Shown: one piece after another, positions 1-12,994 of the stretch
How positions within the stretch are numbered: the stretch's first letter is position 1
Layout of the letters: each line of letters starts with the position of its first letter
Source: Rotaria sp. Silwood1
Taxonomy: Eukaryota > Rotifera > Eurotatoria > Philodinida > Philodinidae
NCBI GenBank assembly: GCA_905250075.1
Contig: CAJNOP010000014.1
Location: forward strand, 2,267,141 to 2,331,140
Direction of reading: 5' to 3'
DNA: 64,000 nt
Made by a program: the position numbers and the translations under genes
Notes under the pieces: model-generated
What the model saw: the letters and a program-made list of their open reading frames with translations, nothing else
What the model was told of the DNA's origin: nothing
The model's database searches: none

Positions 1-1410
1 TTTAACAAAATAGGAATTCTTTGAGGATCAAGTTTGTCTAAAATATAGGGTTTTCGATAAAAAATAACGAAAATATAGGATTGATTATACATTGTTTCTG
101 CTCAAATTTTCTGATTTTGTTAACTTCTTCACTTGATATCTTTCTGATGAAACAAGCAAAAACAGGGGGCTCGCCATCAGGATTCTTATCTGATTTATTT
201 CTACTGAAATGGATAGTTAAATCAAATATGATTAGGAACTTTAATTAAAGTTTTAGAACCTTTTCCACTAATCAATGAATAATGAAAAAAAGGAAACCAT
301 CAACTTTGAAAGGATAAAACGAAAACAAACCAAATATAATTTGTCATGATTAAAACACCGGGAACTTTTTCTTGACAATTCAGCCCAATTAGAAGCTGAA
401 GTTACATTCATGTGAAACTTTTAGTAAACGTTCAACACAATGATAGTAATCATTCCTGAAATTTTTAGCTGAATTGGTTAAACTCTTCCTTGACTTCGCA
501 ACTTCTCAATTTCGGCATTTTTCAGAAGAGTCAGAGACTACAATATTAAGATAGTATCTCCGTTAGTTAATATACCATTCGGTACAGCATTCAATTCAGA
601 GTAAAATCGTATGAAAGTCACAAATGATAGATCAATATTTCTTTAAAAAAAGACACATCCTCATGCAGGAATCATATTTACTCTACTACGAGATCTCTTG
701 GACCTTTTGTTCTCTTGAATTTGGTTCAGGTCCAACGCCATTTTCCTAGGAACATCAGCAATTAATAAGTACTACAATATTACAAACACAATAGGATGAA
801 AAACTCTGTCCTCATCTCATCATAAGGAACACAGTCTACAAAATTTAGACAAAAATACTAAACCACAAAAATTGTCGCCTGGACTCACTCAATAAACACT
901 TCATTTTTTTTTCGTGCAAGAAAATAGAAAAGACCTAACGTAATTTAATTTGTTTTCAACTGAAAGATCCTTTTAAAGTGACACTAATTGAATACAATAT
1001 AAGTCTAATTTTCCAAATTTTAAAGATAAATTTTAATTGTTTCATGTGTTTCTTCATCAATTCTCGAAAAACAGTGTCAATTGAAAAGTTTATGTTGATG
1101 AAACATAAAAGGCAAAAATCAGTTAAAACCAATCTTTAAAACTAAAAATTATTAGTGCATTCAGTACTGAACAATACTATTTAAAAATGTCACCGCAATG
1201 TAGGAGTTTGTTCAAAACATATGACCACACACTATATATGTTGTTCAACATCTGAACACTATACTAGAACAAAAGCAAAATTTACAGTTTTTCGAAAATT
1301 TTCTCCTTCTTTTGATAAAGTAGAGGAAAAATAGGAATTTTTATTGAAATATAGGACAAAAATAGGACTTTTTCAAAAATATAGGAAATATAGATCGAAT
1401 CGCAGCCCTG
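1..1410. mobile_element. Probable end of a degraded DNA transposon with AAATATAGGA-type repeats
   Basis: Copies of a short motif (AAATATAGGA, AAAATAGGA) cluster at 1-95 and again at 1325-1390. The second cluster ends at CAGCCCTGAG (about 1401-1410). Read on the minus strand this end is CAGGGCTGCGAT followed by repeated TCCTATATTT-type motifs, the layout expected of a hAT-like terminal inverted repeat with subterminal motifs. No transposase reading frame is visible between the clusters. The opposite end would lie outside the window or is lost, so element identity is inference. The two clusters are in the same orientation, which a simple two-ended element does not explain. Confidence 0.35.
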
Positions 1411-1748
1411 AGAAAGTTCCTCTAGAGGGGCTTCCAAAATCACGAATACTACAAACTTCTCAATTTTCCATAAAAACCAATGATCGTGGAGCGCAATAGA
1501 TAGCTCCGCGAAGGCTCCCTACTCTCCCTCAGGGATTTCGAAAATTTCGGAAAAAGTTCCCATGACTGACCGTGATCAAGCTCCAGTCACGGTCATGGTC
1601 ACGATCTTTGAAAAAAGTCACGCCGGGCACTAGTGCTGCTGTACCTCAAGCTTCTGACAATTATTGCAAAAAAGGACCAATAAAAACGAAGAATCCCCAA
1701 TATTGTGCAAAGATAGAGATGATCTGCATCAAGATAGTAGTCGTATAT

Positions 1749-2072
1749 TCATTTCTTTATTGACTGGCTATATGAATTACTTAGGATAAGAATGTCACTA
1801 ATATTCAAGCTATAATGATGTTTGTTTGACATTAGAAGAGAACCAACTGTATAAACGAAGTCGGTTATTAGAGATAGCCATCCAGTAAAAACTCCAAACG
1901 CTGCACCTTGGCGTATACTACTCCAAAGAGTTGGACACAATTCTCTGTGATATCCAATTGCAATAAAAGTAACATGTTTGATTACATTAAATTAGTATAC
2001 TATTTGTATATGTTCATTTACCATTTTTGTTCAAATTCGCTATCATTAAAGGGATGACTTTGTCAACAATAT
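1749..2072 (-). pseudogene. ABCB-type ABC transporter transmembrane fragment (relic)
   Basis: The minus strand encodes a membrane-type stretch containing SSIRQGAAFGVFTGWLSLIT, which resembles the region in ABCB (P-glycoprotein-like) exporters around transmembrane helix 4-5 (IRKGA.FGVF.GW). A short upstream coding piece (PLMIANLNKN, about 2040-2072) could join it across a small intron with GT donor and AG acceptor. After about 63 residues the frame stops, and no nucleotide-binding domain (Walker A, signature motif) follows, so this is a fragment or pseudogene. The family call rests on local sequence resemblance only. Confidence 0.33.
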
Positions 2073-2249
2073 TAAGAATTCAAAACCAATGCCTTTCTCG
2101 ATCTTTGAAATGTTACTATAAATGAATCGAATCAAATGGAGTTATTTGATATAGAATATCAAAATAGCTTACTCAAACGGTTTAGCATTGAGTTGACTAG
2201 TCGATTTGGTATCCATATAAGGAATGCTCTGAAAACAAACAGTGAAAAG

Positions 2250-5200
2250 AAATCAATGATGGCCAAGTTTGACTGAAATAATGCTCTAAATCCACTTTTA
2301 TTCCTCAAAATCAATTCTGTCTATGTTGTTCAAATTTCAATCCATTCAACTTTAGACTTTTTGAGAATCTTACTGCAACTCTGACTTTAAAAAGGTCAAC
2401 TTCAGTCTCAATTTATTTTCATCAAATGGAATTGTTTCGCATTTGTTTCTGTAATCGATATTTCCTCTGTCAGATTTTTTCTATTTTCACAGGACAAGTT
2501 ACAAGTCAACAGACATTTAATCGTGATTGCTAAAAACGTATCAGCTCCAACTCAATTCCAACTACGATTTAAGTTAGTGTCAACTCCACTCCGACTTCAT
2601 CTGTTGAATATCAAGTTCTACTATGATAACGATCTAATAAGAAAACCTAATCATATGCTCCGTTTTGATTTCAATAATATTTTGTCTGTATAGATAATAG
2701 ATAGTATTGTAATCGAAATTCTAAAAAGAATGCAGTTCTTATTAAGACTTAACCAACCTATTGAATTTTAAACATGCCTGTCATACCAATTAGCTCGATA
2801 GGATCAAAAGTTTTTTGAAATTTCATGCTGTTGAATTTTTGTCTTGAAAGAAATCTTTATCTGAAAGCATCGTTTAAAGTGGTTTCTGTGAAGAGTTTTA
2901 GAGCTTGTAGATATCATGTCTCGAAGATAGGAACTTTCCAATAGTAGATACTTTTCAAAGCGGATTGAAAAATAAAAGAATTTTCTACGAAGCTTTTAAT
3001 ATAGAGATAAGAAGTTTACAAATTGTGAAGCCGTTAATATAAGCTGCTATATATGATACCTTCAAAGAGAAATAGTTTCAAACAGTTCAAAAACACGATT
3101 TTTTTGAAAATTCAAGATTTACAAGAGTTTCTGTCAGATAGAAATTTAAATGTGTGAAAAATTATTCAAATCGCAATGTGATATCTAGAAAGACTTCCTA
3201 ATATATAAACCTAATCGCACTCCAATTTCTGTACATAAAAGCGGCTAATATTAGTTGAAGTAGTGCATCTTTGGAAAGAGTAAGGTCGTTTCTATATATC
3301 ATAATCTGAAGAATGAATTATGTGATTGAAATATTTACATTAGTTCACCAATATGTCTTAAATATCGTTCTAGCTACTTATCTTCATAACAATAAAACCA
3401 TCATTTACTGAAGTTCGAAATTCCTCGAAAGGCAAGAAATAATCGTGATTGCTCTACAAAATTTCCAAACAGTCATACTTATATGCACTTCTGCAGAAGC
3501 ATACGGTACGTCAGTGGCAACAAGGTTGAGCATAAATTTATACTGTTGCTCTCTCAATCCCTAGGGATTCTAAATATATAACTTCTACAAATAAGGGTAT
3601 CTCTAAGTATATATAAATTTTTTTTAGATACTCTAGCTTATTCTATGGACTTGCTAGATTCGCTATTTTCTTGATGGTAAGGATTTCTTAAGTTTATAGT
3701 AATGCTCAGAAAAGGCTGGGATTAAACTTAGGGAAAGTTTCTTTTTGTAAATGTAAGCACATTTGACTTACTCGTTGAACAGGTGATCGAAAGAGGGAAA
3801 CACTCATACGAAACATCTGTCGTTTTATTTAGTGTGTAGCAGCATCAAACACATAGCGATGAACATTAGGACAAAGTCTTTACAATCTGCAAACCGAAAC
3901 TACAATAAAATCGAATACATCAATCAATTTTTATTTTTTCTAAATACACTTACTAATCGAAGAACACTAACTGCTTCGTGTTTGTCACTATGTTTAGTAT
4001 CATCATCTAATTTTATATATCTGGTATTGTTGTCTTTTCTACTGAAGCATCAGCTCCAGTCAGTAAAACTACAAACAATGACAAATTCATTGTATTTTTG
4101 TTTTGGAAGTTAATTAGTTATTTATTAGATCATACTGATTAATCAAAAGTTGTTTCTTGTTCCTATAATTACCATCATCATCAGCAATAATAAAAAATCT
4201 ACAAGATACAATTAATAGAGGTTGTCTATCACTCATTGGATTTTTTTTGTCAACAAACCTATGATGAAAAATATCGAAAAAAGCATGTATAAATAATATC
4301 GTAAAGTGTGATTATTTAACTGCTCATGCGTTTCTTTTCTTTGTTTATGACTTGAAGAAAACGATATGTGCAAATAAGCAATCGTCTTATCATCAAAAAA
4401 GATAAATGGACGGCAACGTGTCATTTATTTTTTGATGTATGTTGGAGTACGAATATTCGTTTCACTTATAATGTACAGATAAAAGAATTACGAATATAAA
4501 AGAACAACACAGATTTGTGAAGAAATACCAAGTAAAAAACAATAGTCGTCAATACAATGTATCTCGTTCGTGTAATGACAAATTAAATAAAAGTTAAAAC
4601 GGACATTTAACTGTGTTGAAATCAAACGACAAACTTTCTCGAACATTTTTCATTTGAATAAGATCGTTAGACTTCTAGTTCGAATTATTGAGGTTTGTTA
4701 GAACAACGAAAAAAAAAGAAACGTGAAATAATACGATATCTTCATAAAGATCAATTTGACGATACACAGATAAATATATATATTCTAACGTCCAAACTAA
4801 GATTACGTTCAATCTCGTCTTGAATTTGGGTAAGGATGTGTGGATGTCATTGTTTGTATGGGTTTTCTTTTCACTCATATCCACACTCATACGATTGCCA
4901 GTCAAAAAATTCCAAGAGATGGTTAAGATTTGTGAGCACGATTTCAATGATCGGGTCTGGCAGCAAAATATACCCAGCCTCAATCGAAAGTAACAAAATC
5001 TGATTATTGAAGTTCTGCTTTCAAGTTTCTACAATTTTATCGAATTTTTTGACGGAAACTAGTCTGTATTTTTTCAGTTAGGCACACAAGTAGCGTACCT
5101 ACAAAACATAGTTACTAATATAGCACAATCAATTTTATATTGATTTAGTTTACACATACTTCATAAACTTTTGTAATGTCCAAGCAATTACTCAAACATT

Positions 5201-6500
5201 GCGTATCAACTCTAATCGATTTAGTCCGGCTTATAGTATAACTTCATAGAGGAAATTAGATCGGTTTTAAATGGGCCGATTGTTCTCATCGGATCTCGTG
5301 TTTGATTATATTCAGGAGGGAGAAAGTCTCCAAAATTCACACAGTAAACATGCTGAAAACGAGGCTAGTCTTCTCTTTGAAAACTGTAGTGAAAGCAATC
5401 TCCTGACTAAAAATAGCTCACTTTTCATGAAATCTTCTAATAGACTTTTCCTTTCGGAGAAAGCAGTTGTGTCTTTTTGAAACACTAGGGAGAAGGCTGT
5501 ATCTGTCATACATTTTTCTTGCATTTACGCTATCAAAAATTGAGAAATTTGCTACACAGAAGTTGAGAAAAAATTTTCAGAATGCTGAACGCAAGAAGAA
5601 TTTTATGCAAAAGGAATATCACTGCTTCTCTCTCCTAAGTATGTGACCTGGTTTTCACTGGTTACAATAGTATCATCATCCTTTTCTTTCAGTTTAATTC
5701 CTGTAACATGCATGTTTTAAATTGTTCATCGTGATTTTTGTTCTCCAAGATGAATGCAATGCCATAGTCTTTCTTCTTGTTATTCGTTAATGAATGACAC
5801 GATGAATCATTCTTTTTCGTAATTTTTTTATGTTGTTTTGGATTTAACTTGTCTTAATACTTACATCAGATCATAGAATGCATACCCATGAACAAGTCAT
5901 GCATGAGCACTTTCAAACAAAACAAAACCATAGAGCTTAAATTTCCGAAACATCTTTCAGCAGTAAGATGTTTTTTTTTTCTTGTAGAATTATAATTTAG
6001 TAAATTGTTGATAGAAATATTTTCTTATTCAGAATAACGTATCAATTCATAGAAAAAATTTCATTTTTAATGTTTCTCTTTACCGATATCTTCACCAGTA
6101 ATAAAATTTCTGAAATGCTATATAATTCAAATTGCTAATCACAAGTTCAATAAGAATTATTAGAACAAAGTAATACTAAATACGACTTAATTAAATTGCA
6201 TTGCTGATTATATGTATTTTCATTGAAAAAAAAACTCTACTCAATAGCACCGTTAACCAAAAGAGAAAAAACAAAAAGTGTAAAAGCGTAGGCGCAAAAA
6301 AAGACAAAAATTTGCATTCGGAAACACAATGAAAAAAAAAACATGCAGTACGTACAAAACAAAAACATGTCAAATGAGATTGTGTGTCAGACTTCGATTG
6401 CAAAAGAAAAAGGAAATTCTTTATACAAAAAAAAAAAACAATGCATTCAGTGTAAAGAATATTAAAATCAAACCGTAGATGTATAAGATACTGTATAAAA
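2250..6500. other. AT-rich intergenic region, no gene supported
   Basis: No reading frame with recognisable domains or a credible exon chain is seen. Short open frames at 3832-4113, 4675-4983 and 5271-5524 are low complexity or overlap each other on opposite strands. One small foldback with GTGTGGAT arms lies at 4834-4890 and is listed separately. Confidence 0.5.
4834..4890. repeat. Short foldback with GTGTGGAT/ATCCACAC arms
   Basis: The left arm GGATGTGTGGATG (from 4834) faces the right arm CATATCCACACTCAT (4876-4890) across about 30 bp. It is a small, weak member of the family described at 47478, 50086, 54646 and 55492. Confidence 0.45.
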
Positions 6501-6508
6501 AGAAGCGT

Positions 6509-9095
6509 TTATTTTTCACGTTGATCTCTTGTTGTTGTATTAAATTGAGCTAAATTTGATGGCCAATAACGATTTATATTTGATATTTGTCGAGCATGAG
6601 TATGATGATGATCATCAGATGTTGTTTCATATCGTTTTTTCTTTTTATTAGCTGCTAAATCGGGATTCGATGCTTCAAGCATTGGTTGTAAAATTCGGCG
6701 ACGTGCATTAATAAACCAATTATTTACTTGAAGTAAAGATAGATTTGTTTTCTGTGATATTGCTCGTTTTTCATCTTCAGTTGGATAAGGATGAACCTTG
6801 GAAAAAAAGGCAGAAATAAACATGGAAATGAAGATATGCTATTTATTTACAATATGTTGAAAAAGCCAACTACGCATTATTGATGTTGCACTTTTAGGAA
6901 GAACACCACGTTTTGACGATGATGACGGAGATGAAACAATTGTTGATTGTTTTCGTCGTTTTGTACAAAATGAATCAAATAATATTGATGATGAATCAAC
7001 TTCATGCGATGGACCACTAGCAATTATTTGTGAAAGTGGTGTTTGACCGTTGAATTGTGTTGTATATGGATGACAGATTGAGTTTAAACCATTATTCGAT
7101 AGTGATTGTTTTCTAGAAAGAAAAAATGATTTTGTTCACGTTTGTTATGGAAAATATTGATATATAAAATCTTAAGCGAAATGTACTCATCTTTTACAGA
7201 CAGATTTGACTAACTCTATGAAGTAAGAAAACCAACGTAATAAACATCCTGAAAAATGAAATGCATCTAACAGCGGCAGAAAAAAGTCAATTAGAGGAGG
7301 CACGAGAAACAGGAGTAGTGGTTGAATTTTTTAAGTTTTTTTGTGTTATTTAGAAAACCTTTGAAAGAAAATTACTCAAATTAATATCCGTCCTTTGAGC
7401 TCATCTTGGGTTTATAAGAAGGTTTCGGTAAGACCATAACAAATCTAAAAGTATTCGTGCCCATGGACCTTCGAAGTCCAGCTATGACAGTTTTACTGAA
7501 CTTTCGTGCCAACTTTAGATATTTACAGAAAAATTAAATAACCATATTTTGACCTGAAAGTTTACTCATAGATAGCTCTGATGACTCTGGGAATATTTGG
7601 AAAGTTTCAATGGGAAAGAATGCTCCTTTGTCGAGATATTGAATTCGTAAGAAAACTCGTTTTTTTGTGACAAACGAACGTTTTTTGAGAATTCAGTGTC
7701 TTAACAGGAGAACATTCTTTTCGGTTGAAACTTTTAGGACATTCATAGAATCATCGCAGACATATTTGTACGCAGAATTTAAGGTCAGAATACCGTTATT
7801 TTTTTTTTTTTTGGTAAATGATTAAAACTAGGTTACACGAGTTTACATTACCTTGGATGAACTCAAAAAATGTGTTCTGCCTATAATCGTCCCATTCTCT
7901 TTCAAAATCTTACATCCGCTACTGACTTCGGATTATTGTCAACACTTTGTAACTTAATGCAAAATAGAGTCCTCACATTAGAGTGACGAATAGAATAAAC
8001 GGAAAATTCTGTTAAACCTTGATCGTTTTTTGACAAACAATACGATGGCCTCAACCTTGAATGAGCTAAGAGCTGTTCGACCTAAGTTCTTGCCTGCTAT
8101 ATAACAAACAGAATACAGTTCAGTAGCGACTTATATAACAAAAGACTTTAAGAAAGATTTCTTAACCTACCTAGCGTTGTGATATTGTCAAACTTTCTAA
8201 TGTCTTATAAAACACTAGTCAAAAAAAAAATGATTCATTGAATTTTATTCATACACTCTTTGTTTCTACTGCTGTCCAATACAAGCGTAGGAAAAGGCCG
8301 ACACTCATGATAGTGATTATCATCAAAGACATCGAAGCTTTCACCTTCTTCGCGACAAAAAAATGATGCTGTCTTTGGTTATACTGTTGAAAGCTTTCTT
8401 TCAACAAATATAGACTAAGTTCAGTCTCATTAAATCTAAAAACTTCACCGTCTTCGATTAGGGATAATCTATAATTGGCGTTTTCGCGAGATGAAAAACA
8501 AAATTTTTCTAATAAAAAAATCTTACCCATAATGTTGTTCTTTGAAAATACTCTTATCATTAATAATAAAATCATCGTCATCATCATCATTTTCTTCACT
8601 TGATTCAAAATTATCATCTAAATTTGATTGAAAATCTTCATCGTCATCATCTTCATCATCAGTAAAAATATTATTTGCATTTAATTTAACTTTAAGACAA
8701 GCTATATAACGTTGACAAAAATCTCGACATAAATCATTAACTTTATCCAGTTCAAGTAAATGTATACGAAGTACTTGCATTGCATCAATATAAAAATTAT
8801 CAATTATTGAAGATGTTTCATCATTATTATGTTTTGGTGTTGTTAATATGTCAGGATTTTTTGATAAAAATACTTTTAAATTATGTTCAAATGATGATGA
8901 TTGATAAGAATCTTCATTATTTAATAATAATGATGGATTTAATGTTGCCTGTTCACATCGTTCAAGTACATAAACAAGTACAGGAAATAATGGATGTTTA
9001 TAAATTAAACTTTTTTGAGCAGCTAATAATTGAACATCATTTGAATCGAGACGATTTTCATCATTATCATCATCAGATGATGATGTTGATGACAT
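6509..9095 (-). CDS. PKNOX1: PKNOX/PREP-type TALE homeobox transcription factor
   Basis: Nuclear DNA-binding transcription factor of the MEIS/PREP class, which partners PBC-class homeodomain proteins. I join three minus-strand exons, 9095-8527, 7112-6851 and 6796-6509, with GT-AG introns and continuous phase, giving 372 aa. The N-terminal MEIS/PBX-interaction domain spans about residues 30-137 ([37 protein letters not shown]). An acidic run covers 146-176. The homeodomain covers about 256-318: [20 protein letters not shown], the TALE loop PYP (280-282), and helix 3 [16 protein letters not shown]. The IACLK..LN and RRRILQPML wording is closer to PKNOX than to MEIS. The start is set by an AG acceptor-like site (TTTTGCAG, ending 9108) 12 nt upstream of the ATG. 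Intron 1 is long (1414 bp). The second intron splits the homeodomain just before the HPYP loop. An AATAAA overlaps the stop codon. The length is shorter than vertebrate PKNOX1, mainly in the C-terminal tail. Confidence 0.93.
7113..8526 (-). other. Long first intron of the PKNOX-type gene (1414 bp)
   Basis: The donor GTAAGA (8526-8521) follows TATGG, and the acceptor TTTCTAG precedes exon 2. The intron is about twenty times longer than the gene's other intron (54 bp). It has no domain-bearing frame; the 122-aa frame at 8249-8617 reads across the splice site and is not a gene. Confidence 0.7.
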
Positions 9096-11568
9096 GTTTT
9101 CTTTTTTCTGCAAAATAAATGCTCTATTTCTGCTGCTCGTATAATGAGAATTGTACAGATAGAAAAAAAAAGAACAGTTTGTGATTGGTTAGAAATGAAA
9201 AATTTGAATAAGATTATTTTTATTTAATGAAGAAAAAAGATGTTATTTACTTTAATCAGTTTAAATTTATTTTATTCATTTTCGATTTTAATAAATTTTA
9301 CTGTAGAGGTTAAGTAATCATTTATGATTGGTTGATAATGCGACTTGCTATTTTTAGTGTGCTTCTTTTTTTTTTTTGTTCTGTTATGTATGACGAAAAT
9401 CGTATTGTTCGCTTACATTCTTTTTACTAAAACCAATGTTAAAAAACGAATAAGAAATTAAAAAGAATAGGAGAAAAAAAGTCAACTAATATATTTTTTT
9501 TCTTTTCTTCTATCCATTTATGATACTCATCTTTCAACTATGAAGCTTTTTTCGCTATCACCGGGCTAATGTAGTACATTTGATATGCTAACTATGTACC
9601 ACACTTGCCAGCGGTAGATAATGAATAGAGATTTATTGATACATGTGTTCTCTCTGATTTCTTATATGTTCATACTGTTTGTCACGTTTGTTCTTATGAT
9701 AACTGTTTCATATGAAAGACACCTTTCTAATCAATACTTAGTTTTTTTTCCTTTTGTAAATTTTTGAAATATATATTTGCTCTTATGACATATGTCCGAT
9801 CATTTAATGATTCAAAAAATTAATTTTTCTAAAACTAATTATCAATCTTAATTGATTGAGATAATCAACAAATTGAAAACAATGTTCGAAAATAACGGTG
9901 CATATACGCATTTAAGTTTTGTATACCATTCTGTACTAATAAACATTTCACACACAAATTGAAAACATCACAGTAGCAACAGATAATAAATACGAACAAT
10001 TCTCTGAAGACAAGAAGAACTTAAAAAAGACTGCATAGACTTCTGTTCTCTCCTTAAAGACATATGTCTCACAGGCACGCGTATTTTTCATCCGTCTATC
10101 ATTATCATTGGTTATTTTCAGAATATAGGCATTTATGGATAACAGAAATATCACATTATGATAAGAGTATTGATTAATTTAGTTTGTTTTCTATTTTGTA
10201 TCATATAAACAATTTGATGTTTAGAATGTATTGAAGAGATTTTTCTATTCGATTAAATTTTAATAAAAACAAGTATTCAATCATGTTGTCTATCGTAATA
10301 TGAAACCATTTATTGCGTTTATTATCGTCATTATCAAGTAAATTGATAGTCTTTCATGTCAAATCGATATGAGAATTCAAGGAAAATAGTAGATAAACTA
10401 TCACTTGTGTTTACGTTATCGAATAAGAAATGTTTTCTCTTTCTACAACGAGTTATATCAAATGTACTAATCTGAATATATCAGATTAATTTTATTCATT
10501 AATAATTTAGAATATTTTCTATCTTGAAAACGATATTTTAACATAGGTTTCTATGAATTAAAGCAAAGAAAATTATACAATTAATTGTCCAGTCACTGAT
10601 GAATATGATTAAAGTTTTTGCTTACGCAACGCATATAAAGCTATTGCTTGTCTAGACTAATTCAAGTAAGTTGATTTTTATCGATCGTACATTTTAAATA
10701 TGAATAAAAGAAAGCTGTATTCTTTATTCAAAACCACTTAAAATTATAAATTTTTGAGAAGGAAATGCATTTCATAATTGATTCAGTACACGAAAATCTA
10801 CAAACTTATGAAGGAACTGTTTCAACAAACCAATTGCTTTTTCATTGGAAGCAAATGAATTGTAAATTACCAACCGTGTTGATTTCGAATAGAACCATGG
10901 TAGATCTTTTTAAGTCGTCATATGCTTGTTTTCTAGAAAACCACTCTTCTAGACGAACAAACTTCTCGCCGAAAATTTTTTTTTCGGTTCGTTTAGCGAA
11001 CGGATATATCTGAAGTCTTCTATTGTGTCTTATCGTTCACAAGTTATGAAGAGTTCATCTAAAAAATTTTCTGAAAAGTCAGTTAATTATATTCTCAATG
11101 ATAAAACATTTTATTTTATTATTTTTTTACATACCAATACAATCAAAAAACGTCGATCATGTGTCAATATATAAGAAAACGAATAATTGACAGCAAGAAT
11201 ATTCTTTTTTTACACTATAAAGACAATTATGCAGTAAAAATTTAGAAGTTTCGATATTACCAGTACGAGTTTTTTGTAAAAAATTAACGTAGATCGGATG
11301 CTAAAATCTATCTTTTCATATAATTTAGTGAATATGACAGGAATTCATTTTTCGAGAATTTATTAAAACTATTGGTCTATATCACGATAGTAGGTAACGC
11401 ATTCTAACTGTACTGGAAAGCAGTCATAATTCCACAAACACTGCTCTAACTGTCAGCCAAGCATTAAACTGCAAGTCTCGGACATTACCTTGTCTCATTT
11501 GTGTCATTCAATATCGAAATGAATATGGGAATTCACAGTAAAACTCTGAAACAACGAATCCTGAAAAG

Positions 11569-11607
11569 GGTGTGGGTGTCAATATCTCTTCATGGACATC
11601 CACAACC
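11569..11607. repeat. Short foldback with GGTGTGGGTGTC/GACATCCACAACC arms
   Basis: GGTGTGGGTGTC (11569-11580) is followed after 14 bp by GACATCCACAACC (11595-11607), whose reverse complement matches it apart from one indel and one substitution. The left arm contains the telomere-like unit TGTGGG. It belongs to the dispersed foldback family and sits about 30 bp from the assembly gap. Confidence 0.6.
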
Positions 11608-11636
11608 TTCTTTACACACTTTAGAAAATCATTCTT

Positions 11637-11754
11637 NNNNNNNNNNNNNNNNNNNNNNNNNNNNNNNNNNNNNNNNNNNNNNNNNNNNNNNNNNNNNNNN
11701 NNNNNNNNNNNNNNNNNNNNNNNNNNNNNNNNNNNNCCCCCCCCCCCCCCCCCC
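11637..11754. other. Assembly gap (100 N) followed by an 18-C homopolymer
   Basis: There are exactly 100 N at 11637-11736, a conventional unknown-length gap, then 18 consecutive C at 11737-11754. The homopolymer in an otherwise AT-rich context may be a sequencing or joining artefact, or a true G/C-rich tract that broke the assembly. Reading frames through this region are meaningless. Confidence 0.97.
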
Positions 11755-12994
11755 AAAGATTGTGACAGATATCTTGCGATTCATTTGGATTGTCTTTTGA
11801 TTGATTGATTTAAGCTCACTAATAATCACTTTACGATTCGCTTTATGTAACCATTGACATTACTTTCACACTTTTACCAGTAACTGTATTAAGAACACTC
11901 CTCTCTTGTTTTGGTCATTTCTGGTTCTCGAAGAGGGTTTAGCTGCTTCGCATGAAATTCTTACCATAGATAGAGCACCTAAAGTAAAGAAACACATTGG
12001 AGGAAAAATGCTAAACAAGGTTTTTGCGAGTTTTTCGAGAAACTTTGATTTTTCATAGGAACATATCGAATCTGCTTATGATTCTCGTCTAATTTTTTTT
12101 GATCGGCCTGAATATTTGTTTGAGATGCTTTAAACTATATCTTAGAGACGGTTTTAAGCTTTGTCAAACATGTCGCAATTTTGTCTCATATGACAAATAT
12201 GTAAAGGCTCGAATCCAAAACCAAATTATTGCTATTCAGAGTGCTATAAATTCAGATAGAAAAGTCGAGAACAAAAACAACTAATTTCATCTCTGAAGAA
12301 TACTTGAAAGTATCTGCGATCGAAGTTTCAGCTCGTTCGGATAATCTTATGCGGGGTTCGTAAGAACGATTGATATGATTCTATAAAAAAACAAGATTTT
12401 CTCAAACAAATTGCAAGACCCTTGTTTAAAATGTTTATCTTCGAACATATGTCTCCTTATTTTAGCTGTTCTATGTGTCGTAGAAATTGTATGCAGATGA
12501 GTTGTATCCTCTTCGAAAACCAAAAATCGCCAACAAGGAGGGACTACCCTTAATTTCTTTTAGTGCTGATTCCTCATCAAAAAATACACATGATACCCGT
12601 TCTAAATTTACCATATAAAATAAAATAAATACTGATTTGGCATAGCTGTATCATATAAATTTAATACAAGCATCAATTAAAACAACAATATAACTGAAAG
12701 AAAATACTGACTACCATTTTCAATAACACCAATAAAAATATCAATTTGTGACTTTGGATATTTATGAAGAAGTATACAAAGTAAAAGAACTTCTGCGAGA
12801 TGTAAGCATTACTTTACTTGTTCAGAATCTATTATGTTTATCAATATCAGTAGATGATAAATCTATCAACTCAATTGAATCAAAACATCATAATTAATTT
12901 GATTCTAAAAATAATTATATTAAAGAACTTGTTTTATTTTGTTTATTCAACCGTAACAAATTATATAAGAGAAGTAAAAAAAACAGAATATTGT

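Larger units (their letters stand above)
9096..12941. other. Intergenic region between PKNOX-type and ERI1-type genes
   Basis: This is the 5' flank of the PKNOX-type gene and the 3' flank of the ERI1-type gene. It is AT-rich with no supported coding sequence. It contains a small telomere-like foldback (11569-11607), a 100-N gap (11637-11736) and a C homopolymer (11737-11754). Promoter elements cannot be assigned from the sequence alone. Confidence 0.5.

Noticed and set aside
5271-5524. Two opposite-strand frames of about 70 aa
   Set aside because: They are mutually antisense, have no domains and no splice partners; at most a decayed sequence.
8249-8617. 122-aa frame on the minus strand within the PKNOX-type locus
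   Set aside because: It reads out of the true exon in another frame into intron 1; the PKNOX splice model explains the region.
11501-11829. Frames crossing the assembly gap
   Set aside because: They contain unknown residues and poly-Pro/Gly from the C homopolymer and cannot be interpreted.
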